A stretch of DNA of 64,000 bases, taken from the NCBI RefSeq assembly GCF_007745175.1, contig NZ_CP036271.1:3546314-3610313 (forward strand), in the 5' to 3' direction. Below are positions 63,078-64,000 of this stretch, piece by piece; position 1 is the stretch's first letter, and every line of letters starts with the position of its first letter. The position numbers were made by a program, and so were the translations under genes. The notes below the pieces were generated by a model that ran no database searches, was not told the origin of the DNA, and worked only from the letters and a program-made list of their open reading frames with translations. Source of the DNA: Caulifigura coniformis (lineage in GTDB: Bacteria; Planctomycetota; Planctomycetia; Planctomycetales; Planctomycetaceae).

Positions 63078-64000
63078 ATGGACGATGTTTTTGCGGGAGT
63101 GGATGTCGGCGGGACCTCCGTCAAGCTGGCCTTCGGAACGGCCGACGGCGAGATCCTGGCCGAATCGTCGATTCCGACTGAGTCGCACCGCGGGCCCGAT
63201 TCCGTCCTCAAGCGGATCGCGGAAGGGGTCAAGCACCTGACCGCCCAGACCGGCGCCGCTCCCCGGCGCATCGGCATGGGGATCCCCGGAATCGTCGACA
63301 TTCCCCGCGGCATCACCAAGTTCCTGCCGAACCTGATGGGCCACTGGAAAGACGTCCCCGCGGCCGACACCCTCTCCGCTCTGGTCGATTGTCCCGTCAC
63401 GCTGCTCAACGACGTGCGGACAGCCACCCTCGGGGAACTGGCCTACGGCCACGGCCGAAATCCGGCCATCGGCACCTTCGTTCTGATGGCGATCGGCACG
63501 GGAATCGGCGGCGGCGTCGTGATCGACCGCAAACTGAGACTCGGACCGATCGGCGCGGCCGGCGAAGTCGGTCATCAGACCATCCAGCCCGATGGGCCTC
63601 GCTGTGGGTGCGGAAACTACGGCTGCCTGGAAACGCTCGCCAGCGGGACCGCCATCGCGGCCGAAGGCGTCCGGCTTGTTCTGATGGGCCTCGCCCCGAT
63701 CCTCCGCGAGAAGTCGGAGGGCAATACCGCGAAGATCACGGCCAAGCTTGTGGCGGAGTCGGCCGACGAGGGGGACGATGCCTGCCGCGATGCGATTCAG
63801 GGGGCAGGACGTTGGCTCGGCATCGCCGTCGCCAACATCGTCACCACGATCCATCCCGATTTGATCGTCATTGGGGGAGGCGTTTCCCGAATCGGAGAAG
63901 TGCTGATCGAACGCATCCGGGAAGAGGTCGTCGCCCGCGTCCCCATGTACCCGCCGGAAACGATCCGCGTCGAACCATCGCTCCTTTCCGACAAGGCGGG
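63078..64000 (+). CDS. ROK-family sugar kinase, 3' end outside window
   Basis: The first 307 codons of a ROK kinase, running off the window. ATP-binding DVGGTSVK (9-16), the catalytic Asp in LNDVRTATLGE (Asn111-Asp112), GTGIGGGVV, and the zinc motif His166 with CGCGNYGC (176-183) are present. It phosphorylates glucose or a related sugar in the cytoplasm. GGAG lies before the ATG. It follows the recombinase by 89 bases and may be independent. Confidence 0.93.
   Translation, partial: MDDVFAGVDVGGTSVKLAFGTADGEILAESSIPTESHRGPDSVLKRIAEGVKHLTAQTGAAPRRIGMGIPGIVDIPRGITKFLPNLMGHWKDVPAADTLSALVDCPVTLLNDVRTATLGELAYGHGRNPAIGTFVLMAIGTGIGGGVVIDRKLRLGPIGAAGEVGHQTIQPDGPRCGCGNYGCLETLASGTAIAAEGVRLVLMGLAPILREKSEGNTAKITAKLVAESADEGDDACRDAIQGAGRWLGIAVANIVTTIHPDLIVIGGGVSRIGEVLIERIREEVVARVPMYPPETIRVEPSLLSDKA

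Overview
This window is about 63% GC bacterial chromosome and almost certainly comes from a member of the Planctomycetota (Planctomycetaceae-like). The evidence is the family content: two DUF1501 proteins, a DUF1549/DUF1553 protein with a CxxCH motif, a DUF1559 pseudopilin, an NPCBM-domain protein, an ECF sigma factor next to a zinc-finger Ser/Thr kinase, a CehA/McbA metallohydrolase, Tat-exported Gfo/Idh and DegT proteins, and many short one- or two-helix membrane proteins. Starts were moved from the longest open frame to a codon with a GGAG-type ribosome binding site, or to the start of a signal peptide, wherever the sequence allowed.

Layout. 1-8067: mostly minus-strand membrane and exported proteins, an HSL-type esterase, a lipoprotein and the tRNA hydroxylase TrhO. 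8068-10720: a DEAD-box RNA helicase with a long structured leader and a strong bidirectional terminator. 10741-12382: a methyltransferase and two small membrane proteins. 12535-15600: a small genomic island of 2974 bp (core to core) in a tRNA(CAU) gene, bounded by perfect 61-bp direct repeats. It carries three tandem membrane-anchored paralogues, two coupled plus-strand genes and the 3' part of a tyrosine integrase whose frame runs through the attachment core. 15836-27888: an exported S9/S11 peptidase fusion, a CehA/McbA protein, an ECF sigma factor, a kinase with an anti-sigma-like zinc motif and a 1368-residue modular exported protein. 27990-32858: DUF1501, nucleotidyltransferase-like and DUF1549/DUF1553 genes. 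33073-35936: GATase-like, beta-propeller and GH43 genes. 35944-44412: thioredoxin-like, pyruvate kinase, SixA, two ATP-grasp ligases, a class V aminotransferase, a HAD-like protein lacking its nucleophile and an A-type Fe-S carrier. 44895-49445: pseudopilin, lipoprotein, two amidohydrolases and a Tat-exported aminotransferase. 49731-55326: a second tRNA(CAU), DUF1501, a GxxExxY gene between 20-bp inverted repeats, Gfo/Idh, a beta-helix protein and small proteins. 55434-57817: a phosphodiesterase divergent from a winged-helix regulator with a palindromic operator between them. 57836-60835: pnp and rpsO. 61329-64000: a methyltransferase, a XerC/XerD-type recombinase and a truncated ROK kinase.

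The most interesting items are: (i) the tRNA island, where the integrase frame crosses the att core and, in the excised circle, would join in frame to the open frame at the other end of the island; (ii) the 495-bp GxxExxY mini-element with perfect inverted ends; (iii) the S9-S11 peptidase fusion; (iv) a coiled coil inserted inside DUF1553; (v) a pyruvate kinase with the residue signature of potassium-independent enzymes; (vi) the operator upstream of the winged-helix gene. No CRISPR array, complete insertion sequence, rRNA gene or replication origin was seen.
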